Below, piece after piece: positions 31,700 through 41,811 of a stretch of DNA of 64,000 bases. The translations under genes were made by a program, and so were the position numbers. This stretch comes from Deltaproteobacteria bacterium (GTDB lineage: Bacteria; Myxococcota_A; Polyangia; JACPQR01). The number at the start of each line of letters is the position of its first letter. Position 1 is the first letter of the stretch. The DNA lies in NCBI GenBank assembly GCA_016190375.1, contig JACPQR010000093.1, positions 46,223 through 110,222 of the forward strand, given 5' to 3'. The notes under the pieces are model-generated. The model searched no databases. It was not told the origin of the DNA and worked only from the letters and a program-made list of their open reading frames with translations.

Positions 31700-32305
31700 A
31701 TGATGGTCAGACTCTACTACTTCGACCCGAGCCCCAACTGCCGCAAGGTCCACCTCGCGCTCGAGGAGGTCGGCGCCGACTACGAGATCGTTCACCTCGA
31801 TCTCACCAAGGGAGAGCAGAAGGGCGCCGACTACCTGGAGCTGAACCCGAACGGCAAGGTGCCGACGATCGTCGACGGCGACTTCGTCCTGTGGGAGTCC
31901 AACGCCATCCTCGCCTACCTGGGCGAGAAGTACCCCGCCACGGAGCTGGTGCCCCAGGACCGGCTGCTCCGGGCGCGGGTCAACCAGCTCCTGTTCTGGC
32001 AGGCCACGCTCCTCGGACCCGCGGTCGGATCGCTCTTCTTCGCCTCGCGGATCGACCATCCCACGGATCCGGCCCGAGTCGACGCGGCCAGGCGTGACGC
32101 GACCCGGGCGCTGGCGGTCCTGGGCGCGCTTCTCGGCGGCCGGACGACGGGCGTGGGCCAAGGGTTGACGATCGCGGACCTCGCGCTCGGTCCCTTCGTC
32201 GAGCTCGCGATGGACCTCGGGCTCGAGGCGCCGTCGCAGTGCGCACCCTGGCTCGCGGCGCTGCGCGGCCGCAAGTCGTGGCGGAAGGTCTACGCCGGAT
32301 CCTGA
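31700..32305 (+). CDS. Glutathione S-transferase family protein
   Basis: MMVRLYYFDPSPNCRKVHLALEEVGADYEIVHLDL...LNPNGKVPTIVDGDFVLWESNAILAYLGEKY; C-terminal LTIADLALGPFVEL. Confidence 0.92.
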   Translation: MMVRLYYFDPSPNCRKVHLALEEVGADYEIVHLDLTKGEQKGADYLELNPNGKVPTIVDGDFVLWESNAILAYLGEKYPATELVPQDRLLRARVNQLLFWQATLLGPAVGSLFFASRIDHPTDPARVDAARRDATRALAVLGALLGGRTTGVGQGLTIADLALGPFVELAMDLGLEAPSQCAPWLAALRGRKSWRKVYAGS

Positions 32306-32787
32306 CGTCGGCGCTTCGAGAGGAAGATCGCAGCCGGCGGCAGGAGCGCGGTCGCCGATAGCACCCAGCCGCTCACCGATCGGAGCCGGACGAATCCCAC
32401 GATGGGGCGCAGGCGATCCGGGTCCGTGACGTAGATCGCGTCCGCGCCGGCGAGGAACAGCCCCACGAAGACCCCGACGCAGGCGAGGGCCGCCGTGAAG
32501 AAGTGCAGATCGGCCAGCCTGGCGTTCGGGCGGACTCCCGCCCGCAGCGCGGGCACGGCCGCGTAGGCGATCATCCCGAGGAAGCAGCCGACTCCGCCCG
32601 CGATGCCGGCCCAGGGTCCGGGCGGCGCCGTGATGATCGGTCCCAGGCGCCCGGCGCTCTGGACCAGTGGCACGTACGCGTACAGGAGCAACACGCCGAG
32701 GACCGGGAACCGGATGGCGTTGCGCACGACGGCGATTCGATCGCGGCGCTCGAGCGTGGCCATCGCGGGAAACATCGGGTTCCTCAT
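32290..32787 (-). CDS. Small multi-pass membrane protein
   Basis: Four hydrophobic segments (FPVLGVLLLYAYVPL, WAGIAGGVGCFLGMIAYAAV, FFTAALACVGVFVGLFLAG, GWVLSATALLPPAAIFL). Confidence 0.65.
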   Translation of the reverse strand: MRNPMFPAMATLERRDRIAVVRNAIRFPVLGVLLLYAYVPLVQSAGRLGPIITAPPGPWAGIAGGVGCFLGMIAYAAVPALRAGVRPNARLADLHFFTAALACVGVFVGLFLAGADAIYVTDPDRLRPIVGFVRLRSVSGWVLSATALLPPAAIFLSKRRRQDPA

Positions 32788-33542
32788 GGTCGGACCTCGA
32801 TGGCCGCGCACAGGACGGGGCTACCTTCGTCGGGATCGTCGTCCACGTTGCCCTGCGTGAAGGTGACCGTATACCCGCCAACGACGAGGTTCGCTACCTG
32901 GAACGACCAGACGAATCCGCCATCGGCGCCGCGCACGCAATCGGGGCAGCCGAGCCATTGCTCCGTTCCGGCCGGCGAGACGACCTTCAAGAGCACCCAC
33001 GCATAGCCGGTGGGGGCCGACGCCTCGATGGTCAGGTTGCCACCCGGCCGCGGCGCCGCCGGCAGGAACGCGATCGAAGCCTCCGGATCGCACGGTGAGT
33101 CCCGGTCGTCGCAGTCCTGGTCCTCGCAGTCGCCGCAGACGTCGAAGCGGGGCTGGCATGCATCGCCGCCGGCGCCCGAGTCCCCGGCGTCGGGGACCGA
33201 GGAGTCCGGGGCAGCGCCCGAGTCCGGGGCGGGCTGATCGCAGTCCGGCGTGTCGTCCGAGCAGTCGTTGTCGATGCCGTCGCACGGGACCTCGGGCGCG
33301 CCGGGGTGGACGCTGTCCAGCCGATCGTTGCAGTCCTCCGGAGGAACGAAGCCGTCGCCGTCGATGTCGGACGAGGATAGACGGCAGTTTGCCGGGCAGT
33401 CGTCCGTCTCGACCCCGTTGCCGTCGTCGCACGACTCTCCGGGCTCGAGCACCCCGTTCCCACACTCTCCGAGGTCGGCGCCGCAGTCGCATCCCGCCAC
33501 GATGACGAGGTGGAGCACGACGACGGCGCGTACGTCGAGCAT
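32784..33542 (-). CDS. Cys-rich lipoprotein with myxobacterial disulfide repeat and MopE-like metal-binding motif
   Basis: CGNGVLEPGESCDDGN and DIDGDGFVPPEDCNDRLDSVHPGAPEVPCDGIDNDC. Confidence 0.85.
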   Translation of the reverse strand: MLDVRAVVVLHLVIVAGCDCGADLGECGNGVLEPGESCDDGNGVETDDCPANCRLSSSDIDGDGFVPPEDCNDRLDSVHPGAPEVPCDGIDNDCSDDTPDCDQPAPDSGAAPDSSVPDAGDSGAGGDACQPRFDVCGDCEDQDCDDRDSPCDPEASIAFLPAAPRPGGNLTIEASAPTGYAWVLLKVVSPAGTEQWLGCPDCVRGADGGFVWSFQVANLVVGGYTVTFTQGNVDDDPDEGSPVLCAAIEVRP

Positions 33543-33585
33543 CGAGCGCGAGTGTACCCCGAGCGTGTACTATGGTGCGCCGCCC

Positions 33586-34764
33586 ATGGGACGCCGCTTC
33601 CTCCTCGGCCTGCTCGTCCTCGCGCCCGCTTCGGTGCGGGCCGACGAGAGCCGGGAGCGGACGCTGCTCGTCTGGCCGTCGAGCCCGGCCGCGCTGGCGG
33701 CCGCGCGTGCGCTGGCCGATCGCGCGGCGGAGCGCGGGGCGTTCGAGGTCGTGGACGCCGGGCTGATCAGGCGGCGGATCGCGGCCGGCAGCGAGGTCGA
33801 CGTCCAGTCGTTCCTGGGCGAGGCCAGGCGAGTGGTCGCGTCGGCGCAGGCCGCGCTGAGCATGAACGATCCACAGCGAGCGATCGAGATCCTGGAGCCG
33901 GCCGCGAGGGACTTCCTCGTCGATCTCGCCGCGCCGGAGGGGCGAGACGCGCTGCGCGAGCTCCTGGTAACCAGGGCGAGGTCGAGGCTGGGCCTGCACG
34001 ATCCCGTGGCCGCAATGGCCGACATGGCCCTCGCCGTCCGGCTCGATCCGGCGTCGCCGCCCGACGCGAGCGGCCTCGGACCGGCGGAGCAGGTGCTCCT
34101 CGAGCGCGCCATCGCCGAGGCGCCCGGCGCCCAGAACGGAAGGCTCGCCGTGGCGACCGAGCCGGCCGGCGCGACCGTGACGGTGGACGGCTCACGGCGT
34201 GGCACCTCGCCGCTCGACCTCGAGCTGCCGTTCGGCGACCACGTGGTGCGCGTCGACCTCTTCGGCCACCAGCCCAAGGCAGTCCCGGTGTCCGTCGCGA
34301 CCGGAGCGGAAGCTCGCGTGAGGCTCGAGCTCGAGGCGGCCGAGGGCGCGGACCTCGCGGAGCAGATCGCCGTGAAGGCGCAGGCCGGCGAGCTCGACCT
34401 CGGCTCACCGGCTCACGTGGCCATCCTGGCGCGAGCGGCGGGCTCGAGCCACGTCCTCGTCGTCGACCGGGATCGCCGCCTGTCCGTGAGGCTCTTCTCC
34501 GGCGGAAGCTTCATCGCGACTGGCTCGGCCGAGCCCGAGGGTCCCTACGATGAGCTCTGGGCGAGGCTGGAGACGGAGTCGCTCGGGCGCGCCGCCAGGA
34601 ACCCCGACGAGCGCCCTCCACCTCCCCCGCCGCCTCCACTGTGGGGGCGCTGGTGGTTCTGGACGGCCGTCGGCGTCGTGGTCGTCGGGGGCGTCACGAC
34701 CGGCGTGGTCCTCGCGACCCAGGAGGACCCGGGCGGAGCCGTACGATGGGGCAGGACGCCATGA
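33586..34764 (+). CDS. PEGA-domain protein with C-terminal TM segment
   Basis: GRLAVATEPAGATVTVDGSRRGTSPLDLELPFGDHVVRVDLFGHQP; PPPPPPPPLWGRWWFWTAVGVVVVGGVTTGVVLA. Confidence 0.85.
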   Translation: MGRRFLLGLLVLAPASVRADESRERTLLVWPSSPAALAAARALADRAAERGAFEVVDAGLIRRRIAAGSEVDVQSFLGEARRVVASAQAALSMNDPQRAIEILEPAARDFLVDLAAPEGRDALRELLVTRARSRLGLHDPVAAMADMALAVRLDPASPPDASGLGPAEQVLLERAIAEAPGAQNGRLAVATEPAGATVTVDGSRRGTSPLDLELPFGDHVVRVDLFGHQPKAVPVSVATGAEARVRLELEAAEGADLAEQIAVKAQAGELDLGSPAHVAILARAAGSSHVLVVDRDRRLSVRLFSGGSFIATGSAEPEGPYDELWARLETESLGRAARNPDERPPPPPPPPLWGRWWFWTAVGVVVVGGVTTGVVLATQEDPGGAVRWGRTP

Positions 34765-35225
34765 GAGGTCTTTGGCTCCTCTTGGTCGCGGGATGTGCCG
34801 ACCCTCCCACCGCGACGGTGAGGTTCGCGCCGCTCGGGGACCCGGACAACTGCGCGGCGAGCGAGTCGGCGATCCTGTCGCAGACCTCCGCGATCTGGCT
34901 CGGGCTGCAAGAGGAGGGTGTGACCGTCGCCGATCGTTGCTTCGCGATCGATGGGATCGACACCTGGGATGCGGTCGAGGACGTGCTCGTCCAGGCCGAC
35001 CTCTTGATCGAGGAGCTGCCGCTCAACGAGGGGCTCGACCTCCTGGTGATGGGTCTGCCGGCCCCCGCAACCTGCCCTGAGGGGGAACCGGTCGGAGCGG
35101 TCCGCTTCTGCGGCAGGTCGAGCGAGCCCGTGCTCATTCGCGGGCAGGGGAGGTCCGACATCGTCGAGGTGCTTCGCATCTGCCCGGAGAACTACTCGGC
35201 GCAGGACTGCTTCGAGGTCCGATGA
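34761..35225 (+). CDS. Hypothetical lipoprotein
   Basis: MRGLWLLLVAGCADPP; ATGA overlaps with neighbours on both sides. Confidence 0.75.
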   Translation: MRGLWLLLVAGCADPPTATVRFAPLGDPDNCAASESAILSQTSAIWLGLQEEGVTVADRCFAIDGIDTWDAVEDVLVQADLLIEELPLNEGLDLLVMGLPAPATCPEGEPVGAVRFCGRSSEPVLIRGQGRSDIVEVLRICPENYSAQDCFEVR

Positions 35226-36106
35226 CGACCGGGCTTGCCGCGATAATCGTCCACGGTGGCGCGGGCGACATCGCCGAGACGCGCGCGCCGCTCCACGTCG
35301 ACGGCTGCCTCCGCGCCGCGCGGGTCGGGCACGCCGTCCTGCACGCCGGCGGCCCGGCCCTGGCCGCCGTCGAGGACGCGGTCCGCGCGCTCGAGGACGA
35401 TCCGCTGTTCAACGCGGGCAGAGGAGCGTGCCTGAACCACGAGGGAGAGATCGAGCTGGATGCCTGCATCATGGACGGCACGCTTCGGGCCGGTGCCGTG
35501 GGCGCGCTTCCGCCGTTCGCGAACCCGATCGCCATCGCCCGGTGCGTGCTCGAGGACGGCGAGCATGTCCTCTACGCCGGCGAGGGGGCCGCGCGCTTCG
35601 CCACGCTGCACGGCTTTCGCCGCCTCGCGACCGGGGACCTCAGGACCGACGCCGCCGTCGAGCGATGGAAGGCCGTCCTGGCGAAGAAGAGCGAGCCCAA
35701 CTGGGCGGGCGGCACCGTCGGCGCCGTCGCGATCGACTCCTCGGGCGCCGTCGCCGCCGCGACCTCGACGGGCGGGATCGCCTGCAAGCGCGCCGGCCGA
35801 GTGGGCGACTCGTCCATCATCGGAGCCGGCAACCTCGCCGACGACGAGGCCGGCGCCGCGAGCGCCACCGGGCACGGTGAGCCCATCATGCGCGTCTGCC
35901 TCACCCGCTTCGCGCTGACCCGAGTCTCGGCCGGCCGAGCCGCTCAGGAGGCCGCCGAGGACGCCCTCGCCGAGCTCGCCCGACGCACCGGCGCCCGCGC
36001 CGGCATCATCCTCGTCGACCGCGCGGGCCGAGTTGGTCACGCGACCACGACGAAGACGATGAGCTGGGCCGCGATCACGCCCGACGGCGAAGGCGCGGGG
36101 GTCTGA
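35222..36106 (+). CDS. Isoaspartyl peptidase/L-asparaginase (Ntn hydrolase)
   Basis: AAIIVHGGAG, NAGRGACLNHEGEIELDACIMDG, GGTVGAVAIDSSGAVAAATSTGG (nucleophile Thr), GDSSIIGAG. Confidence 0.93.
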   Translation: MTTGLAAIIVHGGAGDIAETRAPLHVDGCLRAARVGHAVLHAGGPALAAVEDAVRALEDDPLFNAGRGACLNHEGEIELDACIMDGTLRAGAVGALPPFANPIAIARCVLEDGEHVLYAGEGAARFATLHGFRRLATGDLRTDAAVERWKAVLAKKSEPNWAGGTVGAVAIDSSGAVAAATSTGGIACKRAGRVGDSSIIGAGNLADDEAGAASATGHGEPIMRVCLTRFALTRVSAGRAAQEAAEDALAELARRTGARAGIILVDRAGRVGHATTTKTMSWAAITPDGEGAGV

Positions 36107-36138
36107 GGGGATTCAGATCCGTCCTGCGGAAATAAAAA

Positions 36139-36173
36139 GGCCCCAGGAGGGGAGGGGGGTCTCTCCTGGGGCC
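36139..36173 (-). terminator. Intrinsic terminator for minus-strand transcript
   Basis: Perfect 11-bp stem ggccccaggag/ctcctggggcc followed on the minus strand by TTTTTATT. Confidence 0.9.
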
Positions 36174-36179
36174 AGCAGT

Positions 36180-36329
36180 TTGCCAGGTCGTGAAGCTGCG
36201 TCGGCTCCACGTGTTGGCAATTGTGATCGACCACCTTGCGAGACGGATGCCAGCTCGTCGCCGGGGGTTTTCCCCGCGAAGGACAGCGGCCCCCGGCGCG
36301 GCGACTGGCTACTCCCGCCACCCTGTGGC
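36180..36329 (-). ncRNA. Candidate structured RNA or structured 3'UTR upstream of the terminator
   Basis: Minus-strand order: hairpin gccac/gtggc (36317-36329), 9-bp stem cgccggggg/cccccggcg inside ccag/ctgg (36250-36308), hairpin ttgcca..cgtg..agc/gct..cacg..tggcaa (36180-36220), then terminator. Confidence 0.4.
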
Positions 36330-36778
36330 TAGTCCAGACGCCAGGAGCGGAGGAAGCGGAACAGGTCGGCGCGGTAGTGGAAGTGGACGACCGCGCGGCC
36401 GACCTCGGCACCCTTCGAGTCGAAGATGCTGGCGGGCAGGCGCGACATCGAGCTCTGCAGGCGCGACAGCTCCACGTCCTTCTGCCCCTGGAAACGATAC
36501 GTCTCGCCGTCGTTGCCCTTGAACTCGAAGTCGTAGCCGATGACGCGCTTGACGAGCGGGGAGATGAGCATCGTCCCTCGCGCCGGCTTGTGGTCCGCGA
36601 ACCCCTGGAGGTCGGCCTCGCCCTCCATGGTCGCGACCGGGCGCCTCAGAAAGCTCGCGATGGACGGCGCCCGGGCCGTCAGGGTGAACTCCATCTCCCT
36701 CTCGTCGGAGGGCGTCGCGAGGAGGTGATAGCGGCCGGCCATCCTCTCCTCGAAGCGGAATCCCGATGACAGCGCCAT
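36329..36778 (-). CDS. Hypothetical protein (resembles a domain seen near/within GMC-type oxidoreductases)
   Basis: GFRFEERMAGRYHLL...REMEFTLTARAPSIASFLRRPVATMEGEADLQGFADHKPARGTMLISPLVKRVIGYDFEFKGNDGETYRFQGQKDV. Confidence 0.7.
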   Translation of the reverse strand: MALSSGFRFEERMAGRYHLLATPSDEREMEFTLTARAPSIASFLRRPVATMEGEADLQGFADHKPARGTMLISPLVKRVIGYDFEFKGNDGETYRFQGQKDVELSRLQSSMSRLPASIFDSKGAEVGRAVVHFHYRADLFRFLRSWRLD

Positions 36779-36779
36779 G

Positions 36780-38423
36780 TCAGCTCCCCGCCATGAGACG
36801 GATCTTGTTCTTCGCGCTCTTGCCCAGCTTCGAGCGCGGAGAGCGGTCGGCCACGATGCTCAGGACCTCGCAGCCCAGCTCTCTCTCGGTGTCGTCGTTG
36901 CTCTCGGCGAACGCGAACCCCAGGAAGAAGAGCTCCTCGTCGCCGATCGAGCGTTCCTTGGCCAGCTTGGCCGGCAGCGGGAAGCCGCTCTCGAGGAGCG
37001 TGACGAAGGGACCGAGCACCGGATCGGTGCTCCTGGCAACGCGAACGACCGGTCCGGTCGCGCCCGCGAGACCCATCACCGCGAGCTCGAAGCGAGCTGC
37101 GTCGTCGAAACCTGGAAGCGAGGAGACGGCCCTGAGGACCGCGACCGCCCCCTTCGTGTCGCCCTTCTTGCGCAGCTTGTGCGCCCGTTCGATCGCCGCC
37201 GAGCAGAGGATCGAGCCGCTCGCCGAGCGCGCGATCTCCGACAGCGCCTCGGCGCGCGGCAGCCCCGCGACCAGCGCGTCGAGGGCGCCCTCCGCGAGCC
37301 GGGAGCGGTCGGCCTTCGACAGCTCCGACGCGCGCCCTCGCAGGACCGACGCGAGCATCCTGGCCTCCTCCACCGTGCCCGCATCCAGGAGGGCGTCGAG
37401 CAGGAGCGGCGAGGCCTGAGGAAGCTTGGCGATGGCCTCTCGCGCCGCGCTCTTCGAGACCTGGTCGCCGATCGACAGAACCCGGACGAGCGCCCGCGCG
37501 GCCACCGCCGACCCGATCTCGCCGAGCTTGCGGATCGCGAGCTGCCGTGCGGCGGGCTGCGGAGCACCGAGGAGCTTCACGAGCTTGCCCACGAGCTCCG
37601 CCGGGACCGGCGCGGAGTGCAAGGCCGTCAGCGCCGGCCGGACGACGTCCTCGTAAGACTCCTCGCTCAGGTAGCCGAGGAGCTCCTCGATCACGGCGTC
37701 ACGCTTCTTGCCGGGCTTGCTCTCTGCGATCGGCTTGCCCAGCGCCGAGAGCGCGCCCCGCCGGACAGGTCCGGGGTGAGACGGACCCGCGTAGCTCCTG
37801 AGAATGGACAGCGCATCGGCCTGGCTCGAGCCGATCTCGCCGAGCGCGCGAAGCGCCGCGCCGGCGCCCTCCGCATCGCCGCGCTTGACGAGCTCCTTGC
37901 AGCGCACGTGCAGCTTCGCCGCTAGCTCCCGAGCGTCCCCTCCATCGAGGGTCTGCACGGCGCGCGCGAGCGCAGCCCGCGTGCGGTCCAGGAGGTTCGG
38001 GTCGGTCCCGTCGATCGACCCGATCAGCGCGTCGAGCCCGGTCTGGCCGCCCAGCTTCGCGAGGATCGAAGCCACCGCGCGGCGCATGTCGGGTCCGCCG
38101 TCCTTGAGCTGCTTCTGGAGCACGGCCGTCGCGGAATCGCCGGCCGCCAGGAGGAAGGTCTCCGCCGCCCTGCGCACCTCGGGGTCCGGATCGACGAGGA
38201 GCGGCACGACGCTGGGCACGGCCTTGACGGCCCGCGCCTCGGCCAGCGCCTCCACCGCGTAGCGGCAGAGCCGGCGGTCCTCGCCGTCGATCGCCGCCGT
38301 GAGCGCCTTCACCGTCGGCGGGTCCTTCGCCTTGAGCTCGGCCAGCACGATCGCTGCGGCGTACCGTCGCTCCGCGCGCGGGTCGGCCAGCATGTCTCGA
38401 ATTCGAGAGACTGCGTCAGACAT
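36780..38423 (-). CDS. HEAT-repeat protein
   Basis: Repeats such as YAVEALAEARAVKAVPSVVPLLVDPDPEVRRAAETFLLAAG and RQLAIRKLGEIGSAVAARALVRVL. Confidence 0.85.
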   Translation of the reverse strand: MSDAVSRIRDMLADPRAERRYAAAIVLAELKAKDPPTVKALTAAIDGEDRRLCRYAVEALAEARAVKAVPSVVPLLVDPDPEVRRAAETFLLAAGDSATAVLQKQLKDGGPDMRRAVASILAKLGGQTGLDALIGSIDGTDPNLLDRTRAALARAVQTLDGGDARELAAKLHVRCKELVKRGDAEGAGAALRALGEIGSSQADALSILRSYAGPSHPGPVRRGALSALGKPIAESKPGKKRDAVIEELLGYLSEESYEDVVRPALTALHSAPVPAELVGKLVKLLGAPQPAARQLAIRKLGEIGSAVAARALVRVLSIGDQVSKSAAREAIAKLPQASPLLLDALLDAGTVEEARMLASVLRGRASELSKADRSRLAEGALDALVAGLPRAEALSEIARSASGSILCSAAIERAHKLRKKGDTKGAVAVLRAVSSLPGFDDAARFELAVMGLAGATGPVVRVARSTDPVLGPFVTLLESGFPLPAKLAKERSIGDEELFFLGFAFAESNDDTERELGCEVLSIVADRSPRSKLGKSAKNKIRLMAGS

Positions 38424-38452
38424 GTGTCGAGGCTCTCTCAGAGCGTGAGCTC

Positions 38453-38779
38453 TCAGCCAAACGCGTCCTCCGGGAGGACCAGCCGCAGGACCACCTTGCC
38501 GTCGCAGAGGTGCCGCTCGACGATCTCCTCGCAGTCCGCCGTGCCGACGTGACCATAGAACACCCCCTCCGGCCAGACCGATATCGTCGGTCCGTGGGCG
38601 CACAGATCCTGGCAGTCGCAGCCCATGACGCGAACGCGCTGCCTCAGCCCTCGGGTCGCAACGAGCTCCTTGAGCCGGTCGAGGACCGCTTCCGATCCGC
38701 TGACGGCACACGAGCCCTTCGGGTTCGCGGGGTCCCGGCGGTTCTGGCAGACGTAGACGTAGAGCTGGCGGCGCGCCAC
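38453..38779 (-). CDS. Thioredoxin-like [2Fe-2S] ferredoxin
   Basis: YVYVCQNRRDPANPKGSCAVSG...VMGCDCQDLCAHGPTISVWPEGVFYGHV: Cys spacing of the thioredoxin-like 2Fe-2S family. Confidence 0.85.
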   Translation of the reverse strand: MARRQLYVYVCQNRRDPANPKGSCAVSGSEAVLDRLKELVATRGLRQRVRVMGCDCQDLCAHGPTISVWPEGVFYGHVGTADCEEIVERHLCDGKVVLRLVLPEDAFG

Positions 38780-38841
38780 GGCGGAGCAATCGTAAGCGCC
38801 GCCATTTCAATCGGCAAGCTCCTGGTGTAGACGGGAACCAC

Positions 38842-39816
38842 GTGTCCTCGAGACTGACCTCGTCCGCGCTACTGGGCTTGGCGCTGGCCCTGGCGGCTTT
38901 CGGCTGCACCTACGACCGCAGCAGGGACGACGACGGCGGCGAGGGCGAAGGCGAGGGCGAGGGCGAGGGCGAAGGCGAAGGCGAGGACGCCGGAGCTTCA
39001 CCCGAGCCGCAGGACGTTCGCCTCGTCGACTGGAACGTCCACGACCTGTTCGACACGGCTGCCGATCCCGGCACGGACGATCCCGTCCCGGCAGAAGACG
39101 ACCTCGCCGCGAAGCTCGCGGCCATCGGGGCCGTTCTTCGCGAGCTCGACCCGGACGTCGTGGCGTTGCAGGAGGTCGAGCACGAGTCGCTCCTCGAGCG
39201 CCTCGTCGAGGACGAGCTCGGGGGGGCCTACGACCAGATCGCGTTCGTCGAGGCCAACGACCCGCGAGGCATCGACGTCGGGCTCGTCGCGCGGCTGCCC
39301 ATCACGGACGTGGTCAGCCACCTGGACGAGCGCTTCCCGGGCGTGGACGGGACGGGCAACTACGGGTGGTCCCGCGACGCCCTCGAGGTGCATCTCGACG
39401 TCGCGGGCCGCGACCTCGTGATGCTGGTCAACCACCTGATCTCGAAGTCGGACCCGGAGAACGACGACAAGCGGGCTGCCCAGGCGCGCCACGCGCGGGC
39501 CATCGCCGAGGGGCTGGTCGCGGCCTCCCCCCTCGTCCTGGTCGCGGTGGTGGGCGACATGAACGACCTGCCCGGTTCTCCGACGCTCGAGGCCCTCCTC
39601 GGTGACGGCGTCCTGGTCGACTCGTCCGCCGAGCTGCCCGAGGGCGAGAGCTGGACGTTCGTCGAAAACGGCCGCCGGGAGCGGATCGACTACGTCACGC
39701 TCCTCCCCGCCCTTTCGGCCATGCAGACGGGCGTCCTGACCGCCCACGAGGACCCCGTGGACGATGCTTCGGACCACGAGCCCGTGGTCGTCGACTTCCA
39801 CGTCACCCCGCCGTGA
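38842..39816 (+). CDS. Endonuclease/exonuclease/phosphatase-family lipoprotein
   Basis: LALAAFGCTYD lipobox; VRLVDWNVHDLFDT, VVALQEVEHESLLERL, LVAVVGDMNDLPGSP, DDASDHEPVVVDF. Confidence 0.9.
   Translation: MSSRLTSSALLGLALALAAFGCTYDRSRDDDGGEGEGEGEGEGEGEGEDAGASPEPQDVRLVDWNVHDLFDTAADPGTDDPVPAEDDLAAKLAAIGAVLRELDPDVVALQEVEHESLLERLVEDELGGAYDQIAFVEANDPRGIDVGLVARLPITDVVSHLDERFPGVDGTGNYGWSRDALEVHLDVAGRDLVMLVNHLISKSDPENDDKRAAQARHARAIAEGLVAASPLVLVAVVGDMNDLPGSPTLEALLGDGVLVDSSAELPEGESWTFVENGRRERIDYVTLLPALSAMQTGVLTAHEDPVDDASDHEPVVVDFHVTPP
38940..38990 (+). repeat. Hexanucleotide GARGGC tandem repeat encoding an (EG)n linker
   Basis: gagggc gaaggc gagggc gagggc gagggc gaaggc gaaggc gaggac. Confidence 0.9.
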
Positions 39817-39850
39817 GAAGTTACATCCGCGAAACACTGCGGTGCGGTAG

Positions 39851-40198
<348 letters not shown>

Positions 40199-40236
40199 CA
40201 GGCCTACGGGCCGGACACCGTCGGCAGGAGGAGCTC

Positions 40237-41649
40237 ATGGGTCCCAAGGACGTTCTGCAGTTCGCGCAGAAGAACGGCGCCGTGATGGTCGATCTGAAGT
40301 TCATGGACTACCCCGGCATGTGGCAGCACTTCAGCGTCCCGATCCAGCAGCTCGAGGAAGCCTCCTTCGAGGACGGCTTCGGCTTCGACGGATCCAGCAT
40401 CCGTGGCTGGCAGCCGATCCACGCGAGCGACATGCTCGTCATCCCCGACGCGGACACGGCCGTGATGGACCCGTTCACCGAGGCGCCGACGCTGTCGCTC
40501 GTCTGCAACATCGTCGACCCGCTCACCAAGGAGCCGTACAGCCGCGACCCGCGCTACATCGCCCGCAAGGCCGAGGCGTACGTGAAGCAGACCGGGATCG
40601 CGGACGCCGTCTTCTTCGGCCCCGAGGCCGAGTTCTTCGTCTTCGACGACATCCGCTACGACTCGGCGGCGAACTGCTCCTACTACTTCATCGACTCGGC
40701 GGAGGGAGCCTGGAACACCGGGAGGCAGGAGAACCCGAACCTGGGGCACAAGCCTCGCCACAAGGAAGGGTACTTCCCCGTTCCGCCCGTCGACTCGCTG
40801 AACGACCTGCGCACCGAGATGGTGCTCGCGCTCCAGCGCGTCGGGATCGATGTCGAGGCGCAGCACCACGAGGTCGCGACGGCCGGACAGTGCGAGATCG
40901 ACATGCGCTTCTCCACGCTCACACGCATGGCCGACCACCTCATGTGGTTCAAGTACATCGTCAAGAACGTCGCCAGGCGCCGGGGCAAGACGGCCACGTT
41001 CATGCCCAAGCCCCTCTTCGGCGACAACGGCAGCGGCATGCACTGCCACCAGTCGCTGTGGAAAGAGGGCAAGCCCCTGTTCGCGGGCGACGGTTACGGC
41101 GGTCTGTCGGAGACCGCCATGCACTACATCGGAGGCATCCTCCGGCACGCCCGGGCACTGTGCGCCTTGACCAACCCGACCACGAACTCCTACCGGCGGC
41201 TCGTTCCCGGCTACGAGGCACCCGTCAACCTCGCCTACTCGAGCCGAAACCGATCCGCCGCGCTCCGGATCCCGATGATCTCGCCCTCGCCCAAGTCGAA
41301 GCGAGTCGAGGTGCGCTTCCCCGACCCTGCCTGCAACGGCTACCTGGCGTTTGCGGCCATGACGATGGCGGGGCTCGACGGCGTGCAGCGCAAGCTCGAC
41401 CCGGGCGATCCGCTGGACAAGGACATCTATGCCCTCTCGCCCGAGGAGCTCAAGGAGGTCCCGCAGGTCCCGGATTCGCTCTCGAGCGCCCTCGATGCCC
41501 TCGAGCGCGATCACGAGTTCCTGCTCAAGGGCGACGTCTTCACCAAGGATGCGATCCGCATGTGGATCGACTACAAGCGTGAGCGGGAGCTCGATCCCGT
41601 CCGGCTGCGCCCCGTGCCTCTGGAGTTCCAGCTCTACTTCGACATCTAG
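40237..41649 (+). CDS. glnA: Glutamine synthetase type I
   Basis: [89 protein letters not shown]. Confidence 0.98.
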   Translation: MGPKDVLQFAQKNGAVMVDLKFMDYPGMWQHFSVPIQQLEEASFEDGFGFDGSSIRGWQPIHASDMLVIPDADTAVMDPFTEAPTLSLVCNIVDPLTKEPYSRDPRYIARKAEAYVKQTGIADAVFFGPEAEFFVFDDIRYDSAANCSYYFIDSAEGAWNTGRQENPNLGHKPRHKEGYFPVPPVDSLNDLRTEMVLALQRVGIDVEAQHHEVATAGQCEIDMRFSTLTRMADHLMWFKYIVKNVARRRGKTATFMPKPLFGDNGSGMHCHQSLWKEGKPLFAGDGYGGLSETAMHYIGGILRHARALCALTNPTTNSYRRLVPGYEAPVNLAYSSRNRSAALRIPMISPSPKSKRVEVRFPDPACNGYLAFAAMTMAGLDGVQRKLDPGDPLDKDIYALSPEELKEVPQVPDSLSSALDALERDHEFLLKGDVFTKDAIRMWIDYKRERELDPVRLRPVPLEFQLYFDI

Positions 41650-41662
41650 GAGCGGGCTCGGG

Positions 41663-41696
41663 TGACCCCTTGGCCGCCTGTGGGCGGCCAAGGGGT
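41663..41696. terminator. Strong hairpin downstream of glnA (15-bp perfect stem, TGTG loop)
   Basis: gaccccttggccgcc tgtg ggcggccaaggggtc, 14 nt after the glnA stop; no T-tract. Confidence 0.7.
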
Positions 41697-41718
41697 CCTG
41701 CGTGCCATGGCATGTCCT

Positions 41719-41747
41719 GTCCCGCGGCCGCCGGGCGGCCGCGGGAC
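41719..41747. repeat. Second perfect hairpin (13-bp stem, 3-nt loop)
   Basis: gtcccgcggccgc cgg gcggccgcgggac. Confidence 0.8.
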
Positions 41748-41769
41748 CGAAGAAGCCCGTGTGGGCTGC

Positions 41770-41811
41770 GCTGCACGCATCCGTTGACGAGCTGCACGCA
41801 TCCGTTGACGA
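41770..41811 (+). repeat. Perfect 21-bp tandem duplication containing TTGACG
   Basis: gctgcacgcatccgttgacga x2; a third ttgacg at 41821. Confidence 0.9.
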
